In this document: positions 28,741 to 54,034 of the stretch, in pieces
Position numbering within the stretch: position 1 is the stretch's first letter
How the letters are laid out: each line of letters opens with the position of its first letter
DNA from: Lagopus muta
Taxonomy: Eukaryota > Chordata > Aves > Galliformes > Phasianidae
Reading direction: 5' to 3'
Assembly (NCBI RefSeq): GCF_023343835.1
Contig: NC_064469.1
Location: forward strand, 1 to 64,000
Length of the DNA stretch: 64,000 nucleotides
Program-made: the position numbers and the translations under genes
Notes under the pieces: generated by a model
What the model was told of the DNA's origin: nothing
Database searches by the model: none
The model's input: the letters and a program-made list of their open reading frames with translations, nothing else

Positions 28741-30420
28741 CCCCCCCCCTCTCTTCATCCCCCCCCCTCCTTCCTGTGCCCCATTGGTTGGGGGGGGGGG
28801 GGTCACTGAGCCCCATGGACCCCACAGAGGCCCCCACCAGCACCTCATTGTCACCCTAAGGACCCCATTGTCCCTTTTCCCCCCCCCCCAGATCCCATTG
28901 TCACCCCCAGGACCCCACTGTACATCCCCCCCCCCCCCCCCCAACCTCATTGTCACCTCAAAGTCCCCATAAAGACCCCACTGTGTCCCCCCCCCCCCCC
29001 CTTGGGCCCCACAGTCACCCTCAGGATCCCAGTGTCCCATCCCCCCTCTAGCAACTCGCTGTCACCTTCAGGACCCCCTTTTATCCCCCCCCCCCCCCCC
29101 CCCCCCAGCGCCCCACTGTCACACTGAGGACCCCACTGTCTCCCCCAGCACCTCATTGTCACCTCCAGGACCCCAACGTCCCTCCCCCCACTCCATCTCT
29201 TCTCATTCCCCAGTGACCCCCCCCCGCCCCCCAGTGCCCCCCCAGTGCACCCCAGAGCCCCCCACTGCCCCCCAGTGCCCCCCAGTGTCCCTCAGAGACC
29301 CCCAGTGCCCCTTAAAATCACCTCAGAGCCCCCCCCCCCAGTCCCCATCAGTGCACCCCAATGCCTCCCAGACGCCCTAAGCGCCCCCCCACTTCCCTCA
29401 GAGCCCCCCCCCAGCACCCATCAGAGCCTCTCAGAGCCCCCTGAGTGCCCCCCAGTGCCCATCAGAGACCCTCAGAGCCCCCCAGAGGCCCTCAGTGCCC
29501 CCCACTTTCCCCCAGACCCCCCCTGTACCCATCAGCGCCCCTCAGAAGCCTGCAGTGCCCCCCCAAGTGCCATTCAGCGCCCCTCAGAACCCCTCAATGC
29601 CCTTCAGTGAGCCTCAGAGCCCCCCGGTGCCCATCAGAGTCCCTCAGAACCCCCCCAGGACCCCTCAGAGCCCCCCCAGCGTGCTTCAGAGACCCCCAGT
29701 GCCCCTCAGAGCCCCCGAGTGCCCTTCAGTGTCCCCCCAGAGACTCCTAATGGCCATCAGAGTCCCTCCGAGCCCCCCCCCCCCCGGTGCTTCCCAATGG
29801 GTTCTGAGGGGCACTGGAGTGCACTGCTGGGCTCAGTGGGGTGCTGGGGGTTCTGAGGGTCCCCCAAGGGGGGCACTGGGGGGGGGGGAGTGGTGTATGA
29901 AGATTGATTTCTTTGTAGTGGGCTGATGGTGGGAGGCGGCGTTGCTGGGTGATATTGGGGCACGACTTAGGGGTGACATTGGGGTGACACCGGGGTGATG
30001 GTGGGGGGGGTATCGCTGGGGGGGGGGGGGGGGGGGGGGGGGTGACATCGTTGGGCTGACGGTGGGGAGCTGATGTGGTTGGGGTGCCGTTAGGGTGACG
30101 TTGGGGTTGGTGGAGGGGTGACCCAGGTGACAGGTTGACATTTGGGGTGATGGTGGGGGTGCGACTGGGGGGGGGGGGGTGACAGCAGGGAGGGAGGTGG
30201 GGGAAGGGGGCGATGCTGAGGGCGACTCTGGGGAGTGATTTTGCTGATGGTGGGGCATTGCTAAGGGGGGACAGTGGGGTGATGTTGGGGGAACAGGGGG
30301 GGGGGTGACTTCAAGGAGTGATGCTGGGAGGTGATATTGGGCTGAGGGTGGGGATGACATGGGTGACACGGGGGGGGGGGGTCGCGCCGAGGTGTCACTG
30401 TAGGTGACATCAGGGTTGTG
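28741..30420. repeat. Intergenic C-rich and G-rich minisatellites
   Basis: Three arrays follow one another: CACCCTCAGGACCCCACTGT with C12-20 runs (28850-29190), GCCCCTCAGAGCCCCCCAGT (29210-29770), and GGTGACATTGGGGTGACACC with G runs up to about 20 (29930-30410). Open frames on both strands are repeat translations. No gene is visible. Confidence 0.85.
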
Positions 30421-30845
30421 GAACAGACCCCCATCTGCTCCAGCCGTGCTCTCAGCAGCCCTTGGACCCCGCTGCTCCCTTGGGCCGCACGGTGCCACCC
30501 CCGCAGCTCTCTCTGCCAGGGTACAAATCCCATCCATCAAAGCTGCTCTTTAGGAGCAAAACCGAAGACTCAAATCCACATCTGCACCTCTGCTGGTTTT
30601 GTTTGTTTTTTAAATGATGCTCTCTGTATTTTGCCTGCAGCCCCCGCAGCCTCCAGCTGCAGCACCGTTGGCCCGCAGCGGGGCCCATCTTCATCCTCGC
30701 TTGGCCTCCAGCTGCTGTGCATCCTCCCTGCATCCCCTGCCGTGGCCGAACAGCAGCACTGCAGCCGGCAGGGACCTCGCAAGGGGGTTTATGGAGGAAG
30801 TGACCCCAAAGGACGTGGCTGGGGTGGAAGTTCATTACTGTCACC
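30421..30845. other. Unassigned unique sequence downstream of DLL3
   Basis: About 425 bases of non-repetitive sequence. On the minus strand an open frame of about 130 residues (30452-30844) begins just past the proposed DLL3 stop, but it resembles no family I know. It could be DLL3 3' untranslated sequence or part of a longer cytoplasmic tail. Confidence 0.35.
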
Positions 30846-33545
30846 TCAGACCTGGAAAAGGGGAACGAAGAAGAGCCAAGTGCTGAGCCTGGACGGCGGC
30901 CCCCCTCTCTTGCTCAGACCCTACCTGGGTGGCAGAGGCACGGGGCAGCTGCTGCTCCAGCCCAGGAAGGCTCAGGCTGGGGGCCCTCATTGGCTCCAAT
31001 GTGCGGCCGCTGCAGAGGTGAAGCCCTTCAGGCGCTGCCCTTATCGCCCCCCAAAGCCCCCCAGCAGCCCCGCTCTCACCTCTCGCCCCCTGGCCTCCGT
31101 CGCCACCCCCCGAGCTGCCAGCACCAAACCCAGCCCAGGGCCCAGCAGAGCTATGGGGAGGGCGCAGGCAAGGGCCAAGGGAGCCGGGGGCCGGCGGTAG
31201 GGGGCAGCTGGGCCCCCCCCCACCTCCTCCTCGCAACGGGGTCCCATGTAACCGGGGGGACAGGCACAGACGTGACCGGAGAAGTGGGTGTAGCAAGTAG
31301 CACCGTGCAGGCAGGGCCCCGAGGCACAAGCATCAGCGCGCTGGCGGCAGTCGTCTCCAGCGTAGCCCAGGGTGCAGGAGCAGCTGAAGCTGTTGGTGCC
31401 GTCCACGCAGGTGCCGCCGTTGGCACAGGGGTTGGGGCTGCAGTCGTCCACGTTGTTTTCGCATCGTGCCCCCGAGAAACCGGGTTGGCATTTGCAGATG
31501 ACGCTGTGACCCAGATCCAGGCAGTGCCCACCTGAAGGCGGAGACGGGGGTCAGCGCCGGCCGGGGGGAGGCGCAGCGAGGCAGGAAAGGAGCCGCGGGT
31601 CGCTCACCGTGCAGGCAGAGGCGGTTGGCGCAGCGGTCGGCACGGCGCTCGCAGTTGGAGCCGTGGAAGCCGGGGGGGCAGCGGCAGCTGTAGCCAGCCC
31701 CGGAGTTGGGGGCAGGCGCACAGGCGCCTCCATTGAAGCACGGCCCCAGGGCACAGGGTGACGGCGATGCCTCCGGCAGCGGATCCGGCACGGGGATTTT
31801 CTCCGCCGTTTCAGGGGCTTTGGGTGACGGGGGCCATATTGGGCCGGGGGGGTCGCAGCGCAGCCCCGCAAGCGTCGCTCCTGTAGGCCTGCAAATGGGG
31901 GCACGGGACTCATCCTGAAGGAAGCCCCGGGTGGTGGTGGCAAGAGCATGGGGGTCATTTTGGAGGTGTCACTTACCGTGCTGTTAGCGCTGGAAAGGGT
32001 GCAGCCCCGGCCATCAGCCCCCACAGCCCTCTGCACGGGGACAGGGATCAGAAGGCGGTGGGGACAGAACGGAGCCGGATGGGGAGAGGGTGGGCACTCA
32101 CGGTGGGCGCAGCACAGAGGCCGGCAGCGACGGCGTGGGGGGACGCGGCAGGCGGCAGAGTAAGGGAGGCAGCGACGGATGCAGGGGGAGCAGGGGGGGA
32201 GGCAGCGGGGGCCACGGGCGGGAAGGCGGCAACGCAGGCGAGTGCTGAAGCGCAGCCCCCCCCCGGCACCCCCCTGCCACGGACCCCCCGGCACCAAGCG
32301 CTGCTGTGCCACCGCACGTCCCAGCAACCGGCTCTGGGGACCTGGGCAGACATCAGTGAGAGCAGCAGGACCCCCTCCTTTTATCCCTGACAGCCCCCTT
32401 CTGTGCCCACGGGCTCCCCTTCGCCCTCCACCCCCCTGACCTCCATCTGCCCCTCTTGCACAGCTGCCCCCCCAGCCCCGAACATCGAATCTCCTTCAGA
32501 TTACATGAACTCCCCCTCGCCAGCCCCTCACCAGGCACCCAGGGCTTCTTCCCCCCCTCAACTCTGCTTTGCAGTAGCTGCTCCCCTTCATTCATCCCCA
32601 CCTCCCACCCGCCTCCTTTCATCTCCCCTAATGACCAAACGATTCTCTTCCCACTCCCTGCTCCCACAGGACTCTCTGGTCCCTAAGGATGCCCCCCTTC
32701 GAGCCCCCATTAATTCCCTACTCACCTCCGGGGCCCTTGGCCTCCTCCAGCCGCCAGGACTCGATGATGAGGGAGACAGTGCCCTGGTGGCAGTGGGGAG
32801 CAAAGACGTGGGGGGAGATGGGGGGGAAGGGAGGCACAGGAAGGGCATTTGTAAGATCCTGGAGAAGCCCAAGCCTTGGCTCCATCAGGGTGGGCTGGGG
32901 GAAATCCTCACCGGCCAAGGGAAGGCGAAGGGCAAGCGAAGAATGCGTGGAGCCCCTGGGGTTGGAGGGGGGCCGGGGGGGCTCTGAGCGGCCCCCAGAC
33001 TGCAGCCAATCCCCATGGAGGGGCGCAAACAGAGACGGAAAACGAGGCGACAAGAAGGGGGGCCCCTGCACGGCCCCCCCCACGCCGACAGCACCCGCAG
33101 CTCCAGCACCCCAGCCAGCTGCACCTGCAGGTGGGCATCAGGATCCCCAATCCCCCCCTTCTCCTTCCAGTTCCCCACAGCACCCCAAAGCCCCTGCTTG
33201 CACGCCAGCACCCTACGGAAGGACGCCCTTGGGATTCCTCCCACCGCCATCCCTCATCCATCCCCCAAACTCCTCCAAACTGACCCCTACCAAAGACCCC
33301 TCAGCACCCCCTGCTCCGAGGGTAATTCAGAACATCCCACAAAGGCGCCGCTGCCCCCCTCCCCTCCTCCCCTTCTTTTCAGAGCTTCAAGGACAAAGAT
33401 GCCCAGCCAAGCACCCAAAGCAAAGCAAAGGGAATCCCCCTGAGCCAAAAATCCCTGCCAAAGGGCATCCTGAGCCCCTGCAGGGTGCGCTCACCACGGA
33501 AGGGCACAGCAGGGCAAGGATGGCAGCCAGGAGCAGCAGAGCCAT
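30846..33545 (-). CDS. DLL3: DLL3, divergent Delta-like Notch ligand
   Basis: DLL3 is a divergent Delta protein that acts cell-autonomously, mostly in the Golgi, to inhibit Notch signalling, with a key role in somite segmentation in mammals. Exons on the minus strand: 33495-33545 (signal peptide MALLLLAAILALLCPSV), 32912-33124 (N-terminal domain, GVLELRVLSA, CRLVFRLCLRP), 32726-32783 (TVSLIIESWRLEE), 32102-32341 (Cys-rich, DSL-like but degenerate, as in human), 31977-32030 (54-base exon, frame unclear), 31608-31888, 31080-31531, 30925-31009. The two exons from 31888 to 31080 hold four complete EGF domains matching human EGF3-6, then a transmembrane helix (LALACALPIALLGPGLGLVL). EGF1 and EGF2 are not recognisable. 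A surplus base in the C6 run at 31106-31111 must be ignored to give the charged stop-transfer GWRRRP and the human-like tail SLSLPGLEQQL. The last exon and the stop (TGA, 30846-30848) are tentative. Synteny with TIMM50 supports the identity. Confidence 0.82.
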
Positions 33546-33654
33546 GGCCCGGTGCTGGGGTACAGTGGGGTGGGGGGCTCCCACGTGGTCCCAGAGCTCA
33601 GCAGGGTCTGAACCCGCTGCCACCCCTGGAACCCCCTGATAAGGACCAGGCCCC

Positions 33655-33670
33655 ATCCTGTTATAAACCA
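33655..33670 (-). promoter_or_regulatory. Possible TATA element upstream of DLL3
   Basis: On the minus strand the sequence reads GGTTTATAAC, about 115 bases before the DLL3 start codon, in an otherwise GC-rich stretch. The distance would allow a 5' untranslated region of about 80 bases. Motif evidence only. Confidence 0.4.
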
Positions 33671-33844
33671 CACCTCCGACCCCACCTACAGCACACCCCC
33701 ATAGGGGGGAAAAGGGGGGGAGGCAGCCCCCCCCCTGTGCTTCTTCCATCCTCCCACAGGCCCCAGGACAGCGGGAGAGGTGACAACACTCCCTGCCCCC
33801 CATGACAAAAGCAGCAGCAGAATCCCCACGGCTCCACGTAACCC

Positions 33845-33850
33845 TTTATT
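33845..33850 (-). terminator. TIMM50: TIMM50 poly(A) signal
   Basis: AATAAA on the minus strand, about 150 bases after the TIMM50 stop codon. It is the first such signal downstream and is followed by about 300 bases before the DLL3 start. Confidence 0.75.
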
Positions 33851-33997
33851 CACCCTCGCGGAGCCAAACCTCCCAAAATAACAAAACAAAAAAAAGAAAT
33901 GTAGCTCAGACACAGCGCCAGGACCACCAGTAAAGTCCAAGCATGCAGTAAACGCGATGACAACGTCCTGGTGACACGATGACAACATCTTGGGCCA

Positions 33998-37682
<3,685 letters not shown>

Positions 37683-37714
37683 TTTCCCGCAGCGCTCGTC
37701 TCTAGGGCTGGGAA

Positions 37715-38045
37715 AGCCACGCTTCCCGGCGTGCCCAGCGGTCGCTGCTGATGACTGGCTGAAAGCGCCGCGCTTCCCGGCGTGCAGCGCGCGGACCGCT
37801 GATAGGCTGCAGCGCCGCGCCGTCTCCAATAGCGACGCTTCCCGGCATGCCCAGCGGTCGGCGCTGATTGGCTGGAAGCCCCGCGTTTCCCCGACGAGCT
37901 GCGCACCGCGCTATCATCCCTGTCGCCACGCTTCCCGACAACCCCCGCGGCCGGGTCTGATTGGCTGAAAGCTCCGCGCCGTCTCCCGCTGCCACGCTTC
38001 CCGGCATGCCGCGCGCTCGGCGCAGACTGGCTAGCAGTGCCTACA
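37715..38045 (-). promoter_or_regulatory. TIMM50: TIMM50 upstream region: six-unit promoter repeat
   Basis: About six degenerate units of 45-65 bases upstream of TIMM50, most starting CGCTTCCCGGCRTGC and ending CTGATTGGCTG. Two units contain a perfect inverted CCAAT box (ATTGGCTG at 37867-37874 and 37960-37967); the others have one- or two-base variants (ACTGGCTG, ATAGGCTG). At the far end CTACAATGCCCATCA (about 38041-38055) resembles a ZNF143-type element. The region lies within a CpG-rich stretch. Confidence 0.7.
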
Positions 38046-38258
38046 ATGCCCATCACCCCCCGCGCCCTCCCGGAAGCACGCCGTGTAAGTCGCGCCGCCG
38101 CCGCCTCTTCCCCGGAGGAGACGCGGACGGCTGTGGGGGGCCGTGAGAGCGCAAAGCAGCGGCGGAGGAAGAGACGCTGGAAGGGTGGAGGCCCGGACAG
38201 GAAAGTCTCGCCTCGGAGCGCCGCGTTCAAGGGAATGCGGGTCGAGGGGTCACAAGCG

Positions 38259-38264
38259 TTTATT
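38259..38264 (-). terminator. SUPT5H: SUPT5H poly(A) signal
   Basis: AATAAA on the minus strand about 65 bases after the SUPT5H stop. It leaves only about 200 bases to the TIMM50 promoter repeat. Confidence 0.75.
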
Positions 38265-38328
38265 GGATACGGCCATCTCGCTTTAAACGGGCGGCCGGGG
38301 AGAAAAACGAAGGGGACCCAGGCAGCGC

Positions 38329-45566
<7,238 letters not shown>

Positions 45567-46115
45567 GATGGGGCGGGGGGAGGGGAGGAGCCCAGAGATG
45601 CGCTAAGGGAGCGGGAATCGGACACGAGAAGACGTTGAGGGCACGGAGGGGAGATCCCAGGGCTTAAAGGGGGGCGCGTTGGCAAATAGAGAAACGGAGA
45701 GCAGCACCGGCCCGCCCCCAGCAGGCCCCGCCGCCAGGAGGACAGCACTTCCGCCTCCCTCCATCCGGTTCCGGTCAGCCAGCACTTCTCGCGAGCTTAG
45801 CCTCCGTCACGTGTTCGTAGGCGTTAGGTAAAGCGGAACACACTTAGTCACATGATTAGACAGAGGCGGTGGTGGCCTGGAAGGGCCAAAAATAGGCCTA
45901 GCGGAGGAAATCGCACTGCGAGAAGATGTCAAGGGGTGAGCACTTCCGATTTCGGTCACCCAGCACTTCTCGCGAGCTTAGCCTCCGTTACGTGTTCATA
46001 GGCGGTGTGCAGAGCGGAGGGCTCTTGGTCACGTGATTAGACGGAGGCGTGGTGGTGGCCTGGAAGGGCCAAAAAGGGCGCGGCAGAGGAACTGGCGCTG
46101 CAGGGAGCTGTCACG
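45567..46115 (-). promoter_or_regulatory. SUPT5H: SUPT5H promoter with ~181-bp duplicated block
   Basis: Two diverged copies of one block lie at about 45775-45940 and 45957-46110: both contain CAGCACTTCTCGCGAGCTTA, GCCTCCGT, TAGGCG, GATTAGAC and TGGCCTGGAAGGGCCAAAAA. Each has TCTCGCGAG (45787-45795, 45968-45976), nine bases of the TCTCGCGAGA core-promoter element. CACGTG E-boxes occur at 45808-45813 and 46030-46035, each matched by a one-base variant in the other copy. Confidence 0.75.
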
Positions 46116-46219
46116 GGGCGGGGTTTGACGTCACAGCTCCGCTCCGCTCCTTTCCTCCTTCCCCCCCTCTCCCTCCCCCGGACAACAGAGCAACCAACAC
46201 CAAAGAAAGAGTTTGTTGA

Positions 46220-46649
46220 TTTATTTAAAACAAACAGGAAAAAAAAAAAATCGGCATTTTCCCTTCACCCCTCTCCCCCCCCCCCAATTATAAAACACAT
46301 AAATATAATATAAAACCTCTGGCCACCGAAAAAAGAAAAAAAAAAGAAAAAAGAAAAAGCTATACACAGGGACAGGAACGCCCCTAAGGCACTGAGTGAG
46401 TAATAAATAAAGGCAAAATCAGGGCGGGGAGGGAGACGACAGGACCTGCCAGCCTCGTCTCCCTCTCCTCCTCCTCCTCCCCCCCACTTCCCACTTATTA
46501 CCACTGGGACCGAGCACAGCGTGCCCCCCCCCCCGCCCCAGGGATGCTACATCTGACAACTCCGCCTCCTTCAGCCCAAAGTTCCTGGCGGAGGGGGGAG
46601 GAAGGAAGGAGGGTTCCCTTCCTCTGGGGAGGGACCATCACCACACCCC
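46220..46649 (-). other. ZFP36: ZFP36 3' untranslated region with AU-rich element
   Basis: Downstream of the ZFP36 stop the minus strand contains TTATTTATT at 46402-46410, the optimal binding nonamer of tristetraprolin-family proteins, another ATTTA word near 46299-46303, and the poly(A) signal AATAAA at 46220-46225. The region is A/T-rich, unlike its surroundings. Confidence 0.7.
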
Positions 46650-47490
46650 TCATTCCGACACTGAGATACGGTCAAACACTGGGAGGCGGTGGGGGCTGCC
46701 CGGGCTGCCCGTGTTTCCCTCCGCCGGTGCGGGGCCATGCAGGAAGTGGCAGCGGGAGCCATACGGGCACGTCCCGCAGCGCTGGAAGGTGCTGCACGGC
46801 TGCGTGCGGTACTTGGGGTGGCGGCGGAGCCCCCGCAGCTCCTCGGGGCCGTGGGCAAACTGACAGCGGGCACCATAGCGGCAACGGCCGGTAGCGGTAA
46901 AAGGGCGGCACAGTTCGGTCTTGTAGAGCGGGGACGGCGGCGAGGAGGGCGGTGACAAGGAGAAGCTGAACGGAGATTGAGGAGGGGAAAGCGACGGTGA
47001 CAGCTGGGACGATTCGTTCGACGTCGGAGACAGAAGCGCCAGGCCGAGAGAGGAGAGCTGAGCCGATCTGCGAGACGGGAACGGCACCGGGACGGTCCCG
47101 GGCGGATCCGTGCCCAAAGTCAGCGCCGCCAAAGCCAGCAATGCGGTGTCGGAGGGCTGCGGGCGGGTCAGGCCGGGAGGAGCCCCGCGGAGCCGAGGAG
47201 AGAAACCGGGAGGGGGGGGGCACGGAGCGGCCGCTCGGAGCGCTGAGGGAGCGCAGGAGGCGGCCCAGCTCCGGGGACGGCGGGCACCACGGGGAGCGAG
47301 GAGGCAGCGGGGGCTCCGGGGACGGCTCGGAGGGAGGCTGACCGCAAAACGGGCCCTATAACGGAGAAACGGTCGGTGTCAGACGGCAGCGGGATCCGAG
47401 GGAAGCGAGGGGAGGGAGGGTGAAGAACAGGACGACGATCCGTACCTGACGCAGCGGCTCCGGAGCTGGGCCAGCTGTAGCGGCAGCCAT
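46650..47490 (-). CDS. ZFP36: ZFP36 (tristetraprolin), ARE-binding mRNA decay factor
   Basis: Tristetraprolin binds AU-rich elements in cytokine mRNAs through two CCCH fingers and recruits the CCR4-NOT deadenylase. Two exons: 47446-47490 ([15 protein letters not shown]) and 46650-47355. The second holds [13 protein letters not shown] (like human VPPPPGFAP), a Ser/Pro-rich stretch, finger 1 (YKTELC, CX8CX5CX3H), an 18-residue linker, finger 2 (CX8CX5CX3H) and the C-terminal [12 protein letters not shown], the CNOT1-binding motif. Finger 1 keeps the canonical YKTEL lead-in, but finger 2 has YRTQP, a clear departure. The G9 run at 47212-47220 has one surplus base; without it the protein is 249 residues against 326 in human. 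The region between finger 2 and the C-terminus is very short (about 30 residues). The place between SUPT5H and MED29 is the ancestral one. ZFP36L1/L2 are excluded by the exon 1 sequence and synteny. Confidence 0.88.
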
Positions 47491-47705
47491 GGCGATAGAA
47501 GAGGAAGAGCGGAACTGCCGGGCAGCGTTGAACCGCGGTGCTTTTCTAGTGGGGCGCTCCCGTGACGTCACGAAGGCGGGTGGGCGTGGCCGGAAGTTGG
47601 AGGGAGGTGCGGCCATGAGCTCAGCGCGTTTTGGGGGGAGATGGGGGCCGACGTCAGCAAAGGGGCGAGGAGGGGCGGCTCGGGGTGGGCTGGGCTGAGT
47701 CATCG
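47491..47705 (-). promoter_or_regulatory. ZFP36: ZFP36 promoter: CRE and AP-1 motifs
   Basis: A perfect CRE palindrome TGACGTCA lies at 47573-47580, about 85 bases before the start codon, and an AP-1 site TGAGTCA at 47696-47702. Both fit an immediate-early gene, which ZFP36 is in mammals. Motif evidence only. Confidence 0.55.
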
Positions 47706-47729
47706 TGCCGGGAACCGAGGATCGGCGCG

Positions 47730-48411
47730 TGGGGTGAGCGATGTCATTCACCTGGACTTGAGCAAGAACTTTTGACGCTGCCCCCCCCCCCTTCCACCGC
47801 GTCTTTCTCTCCAAAGGGAAGGGATGTGGATGCGATGGGTGCGGCGCTGGATGGATCAGTGGGGTCCTGGGCTCCATCAGCAGAGGGACGGGGAGGTGAT
47901 CGTCCCCCTCTGCTCTGCTCTCGTGAGGCCCCGTCTGCAGCTCTGCGTCCAGGGCTGGAGCCCTCAGTGCAAGAAAGACAGAGAGAGCTTGGAGCCACGA
48001 AGATGATCAGGGGGCTGCAGCACCTCCACTGTGAAGACAAGCTGGGCTCGTTCAGCCTGGAGAAAGGAAGGTTGTGGGGTGACCGCACTGTAGCCTGCGG
48101 TGCCTAAAGGGAGCCTGCAGACAGGAGGGGAGTCAGCTCTTGGAAAGGGTTGGTAACAGCAGGATGAGGGGAAATGGTTGGAAGTTGAGGCAGGGCAGAT
48201 GGAGGTTGGATGTCTGTGCTGTGAGAGCGGTGGAGGGGCTGAACAGCTGCCCAGAGAGGCTGTGATGCCCCGTCCATCCCTGGAGGTGTTGGAGGCCAGG
48301 CTGGATGGGGCCCTGGGCAGCCTGGTGTGGTGTTAAATGTGGAGGTTGGTGGCCCTGCGTGTGGCAGGGGGTTGGAGATTAATGATCCTTGAGGTCCCTT
48401 CCAGCCCTGGC
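47730..48411 (+). mobile_element. CR1 LINE fragment (plus orientation) with reverse transcriptase remnant
   Basis: The left part, GATGTCATTCACCTGGACTT followed by GAGCAAGAACTTTTGAC, is a decayed copy of the CR1 reverse transcriptase stretch encoding D-V-x-x-L-D-x-S-K-x-F-D. After an internal deletion it continues with the CR1 3' region (GTGATCGTCCCCCTCTGCTC, AGAGGCTGTGATGCCCCGTC) and ends in the 3' tail GACCCTTCCAGCCCTGGC-like sequence near 48411. Confidence 0.85.
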
Positions 48412-49055
48412 TACAGGGACCCATAGAGACCCATAGATTCCCATAGGGACCTTTAGGGACTCGTAGACTCATAGTATGGCCTGGGTTGCAAAGACCCACA
48501 ATGCTCATCCAGTTCCAACCCCCTGCTACGTGCAGGGCTGCCAGGAGACACAGAAGGACACATAGATTCCCAGAGACCCATAGATCCTCATAGGGACCTA
48601 TAGACCTGTAGATCCCTCATAGGGACCCACAGACTCACAGAATGGCCTGGGTTGAAAAGGACCACGATGCTCATCCAGTTCCAACCCCCTGCTGTGTGCA
48701 GGTCACCGACCAGCAGCCCAGGCTGCCCAGAGCCACATCCAGCCTGGCCTTCAATGCCTGCAGGGATGGGGCATCCACAGCCTCCTTATTGAACCTCATG
48801 AGGTTTTCATGGGCCCACTTTTCCAGCCTGTCCAGGTGCATCTGGATGGCTTCCCTCCCTGCCAATGCATCGACTGCACCACTCAGCTTGGTGTCATCAC
48901 GTTGCCTCTATATGGATGATCCCTCCCCCATCATCCACCTCAACGCACAGGCAATCCCCCCACACGTAGGGTGACACCCTCTACATATATCTGACCCTCA
49001 CACCGCTTAGAAACAGCCCCCCAGGAATCCTCAGGGATGCTGCCATGCACGTGGG
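48412..49055. mobile_element. CR1 tail fragments (minus orientation) and CCCATAGAGA repeat
   Basis: Positions 48412-48475 and 48545-48640 are short GGGACCCATAGA tandem repeats. Two copies of a minus-strand CR1 3' end (ATGCTCATCCAGTTCCAACC) lie at 48474-48540 and 48640-48905; the second is longer and includes GGGCCCACTTTTCCAGCCTG. The rest to 49055 is unique sequence without a visible gene. Confidence 0.75.
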
Positions 49056-49059
49056 TGCC

Positions 49060-49065
49060 TTTATT
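49060..49065 (-). terminator. MED29: MED29 poly(A) signal
   Basis: AATAAA on the minus strand, 36 bases after the MED29 stop codon, so the 3' untranslated region is very short. Confidence 0.75.
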
Positions 49066-49100
49066 GTTATTATTAAAGGAGTCCTACCCCCACGACCTCA

Positions 49101-53841
<4,741 letters not shown>

Positions 53842-54034
53842 AGTTGGGGGTGGGGGGGGGTCTGCGCCCCATTTCCACCCCCCCCACCCCCAGAAAAAGG
53901 CAGATGGGGGTTGGGTGGGTTATTTTTCGGTTTGGTTGTTGTTTTTTGTTGTTTTTTTTTTAATTTTATTTTTATTTTTATCTTTAATAACGTAGTCATG
54001 GTTACCAGCCATAGTCATAACAAAAGTTATTCAT

